Positions 63,100 through 64,000 of a DNA stretch of 64,000 nucleotides are shown in pieces; positions within the stretch are counted from its first letter, which is position 1; every line of letters starts with the position of its first letter. The notes beneath the pieces were generated by a model. That model was given only the letters and a program-made list of their open reading frames with translations. It was not told the origin of the DNA and searched no databases. Origin of the DNA: Streptacidiphilus fuscans (GTDB lineage Bacteria; Actinomycetota; Actinomycetes; Streptomycetales; Streptomycetaceae); contig NZ_JADPRT010000002.1 of NCBI RefSeq assembly GCF_015690355.1, positions 62,001-126,000 of the forward strand, given 5' to 3'. The position numbers and the translations under genes are program-made.

Positions 63100-63660
63100 A
63101 TGCGCAAGATCCCCACCATCTTCAAGCGTGACCCCGACGACCGTGCCCACGTCCTGTCCGAAATCAACCCTGACTGCCAGTGGGTCTTTGACGGCGAGGG
63201 CAAGCCGACGCGCAAGTACGACGGTATCTGCGTCATGCTCGACGACGCGGGGGAGTGGTGGGCGCGCCGGGAGGTGAAGCCCGGCAAGACCCCGCCGCCG
63301 AACTTCGCCCCGGTCACCACCGACGAAGTCACCGGGAAGACCATGGGCTGGGAGCCGATTGGACAGTCCGCGTTCGCGAAGTACCACGCGGAGGCCATGG
63401 CGGAGCCCGGCGCGGGTGGCTGGAAGCCGGGCACCTATGAGCTTGTCGGACCGAAGATCAACGGGAACCCGGAGCGAGAGCGCCACCACCGACTCATCGC
63501 ACACGCCGACGCCCAGAGCCTTCCCAACCCGGAGCTGACCTTCGAAGGCATCCAGGCGGCGGTCCTCACGTACGGCAGCTTGGGCGCCGAGGGCATCGTC
63601 TGGCACCACCCCGACGGTGTCCGCTTCGCGAAAATCAAGGCAAGGGATTTCCGCGCGTGA
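63100..63660 (+). CDS. RNA ligase-like nucleotidyltransferase (DUF5565-like)
   Basis: 186 residues. Motif I of covalent nucleotidyltransferases is KYDG (Lys39), motif IV is EGIVWHH (Glu164), and motif V is FAKIKARDF (Lys178, Lys180), an order and spacing typical of the adenylation domain of T4 Rnl1-type RNA ligases. No C-terminal ligase domain is present. It may seal or repair RNA, or adenylate another target. AAGGAG precedes the ATG by ten bases. Such genes are common in actinomycete phages and mobile DNA. Confidence 0.82.
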   Translation: MRKIPTIFKRDPDDRAHVLSEINPDCQWVFDGEGKPTRKYDGICVMLDDAGEWWARREVKPGKTPPPNFAPVTTDEVTGKTMGWEPIGQSAFAKYHAEAMAEPGAGGWKPGTYELVGPKINGNPERERHHRLIAHADAQSLPNPELTFEGIQAAVLTYGSLGAEGIVWHHPDGVRFAKIKARDFRA

Positions 63661-63757
63661 CGACACGGTTGTCGACGTTTCGCCGCACGCTCGACCGCGC
63701 CCCGGAAATGCGGCCGACCAGCGCAGGCTGCTACGACGCCCAGAAGGGAGCGACCAC

Positions 63758-64000
63758 ATGACTACCCGTCCGATCCGCTGCGGGAACGACCGGCGCACCC
63801 AGCTCACTCCCGGCGACCTGGCCGAGGTCGAGAGGTACGCCGCTCACCTCACCGAGTCCGAGCAGCCACAGCCGCCCGTGGTGTGCATCTGCGGCAGCAC
63901 ACGCTTCCAGCAGCAAATGGCCGAGGCCGCGCACGTCGAGTCCCTGGCCGGGCGGATCGTCGTTATGCCCCACGTGAGCATGAAGCAGTGGGACGGCGAG
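63758..64000 (+). CDS. Nucleoside 2-deoxyribosyltransferase-like protein (truncated by the window end)
   Basis: The first 81 codons of a gene that runs off the right edge. An N-terminal region of 40 variable residues leads to VVCICGSTRFQQQMAEAAHVE, matching the CGSTRF-type signature of nucleoside 2-deoxyribosyltransferase-like/DUF4406 proteins. These transfer or cleave deoxyribose from bases. AAGGGAG lies upstream. It follows the RNA ligase-like gene by 97 bases, a nucleic-acid-related pair typical of phage DNA. Confidence 0.7.
   Translation, partial: MTTRPIRCGNDRRTQLTPGDLAEVERYAAHLTESEQPQPPVVCICGSTRFQQQMAEAAHVESLAGRIVVMPHVSMKQWDGE

Overview
The window is GC-rich actinomycete DNA, most likely chromosomal sequence from a member of the Streptomycetaceae (Streptomyces, Kitasatospora or Streptacidiphilus). 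The lineage markers are an SsgA-like sporulation protein, a complete four-gene conservon (sensor ATPase, roadblock, DUF742, GTPase), a CYP157-type P450 without the ExxR motif, a SigK/RskA locus, cold-shock proteins, frequent GTG starts and mycothiol-type DinB proteins. No rRNA, tRNA, CRISPR array or insertion sequence was recognised.

Left part (1-9 kb). A CopD-family membrane protein lies behind a 19-bp iron box, followed by an SsgA-like protein. Next is a SigK-type locus: a molybdopterin oxidoreductase broken by one missing base, a fasciclin lipoprotein, and the opposing operon sigK-rskA-photolyase. The oxidoreductase gene and sigK share a promoter-like element, CCGTCC-N15-(A/T)CGAAT, which suggests that SigK drives both. 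A DUF664 protein and an inositol-monophosphatase-family enzyme follow.

9-17 kb: a terpenoid/P450/conservon block. It contains a CYP157-like P450, a class I terpene synthase, a second canonical P450 and cvnABCD, all on the + strand. 17-26.5 kb: a putative beta-glucoside utilisation locus with a CebR-like LacI repressor, two operator palindromes (one an exact TGGGAGCGCTCCCA), a GH1 beta-glucosidase and a five-gene ABC importer of the oligopeptide (Opp/Dpp) type, closed by a strong terminator.

26.5-40.7 kb: mixed housekeeping and unknown genes. These include two cold-shock proteins, a Ser/Thr kinase with C-terminal membrane helices, a DUF3533-like membrane protein, three unknown genes in a row, a 31-codon basic proline-rich ORF with a strong ribosome-binding site, an MGDG-synthase/MurG-like glycosyltransferase, PhoU, and two paralogous maleylpyruvate-isomerase-like genes flanking a MerR regulator whose divergent promoter holds a perfect 45-bp palindrome. 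A HAD protein, an acetyltransferase and an MFS exporter follow.

40.9-52.2 kb: secreted and envelope proteins (a tandem pair built from a three-fold repeat, a GH16-like protein, a lactonase-like propeller), a PadR-DUF1048-DUF1048 operon, an alpha/beta hydrolase, a potassium channel and a FUSC protein. 52.5-56 kb: a likely small regulon in which a CGNR zinc-finger regulator, a MOSC/ferredoxin-reductase fusion and an epoxide-hydrolase-like enzyme share 30-bp CTAACC-N18-GGTTAG elements. 56-62.5 kb: another hydrolase, membrane proteins, a Tat-exported phospholipase C and a DsbA-VKOR disulfide pair. The right edge (62.7-64 kb) has an orphan C-terminal coding fragment, a small RNA-ligase-like gene and a truncated nucleoside deoxyribosyltransferase-like gene, and may be the start of an accessory element.
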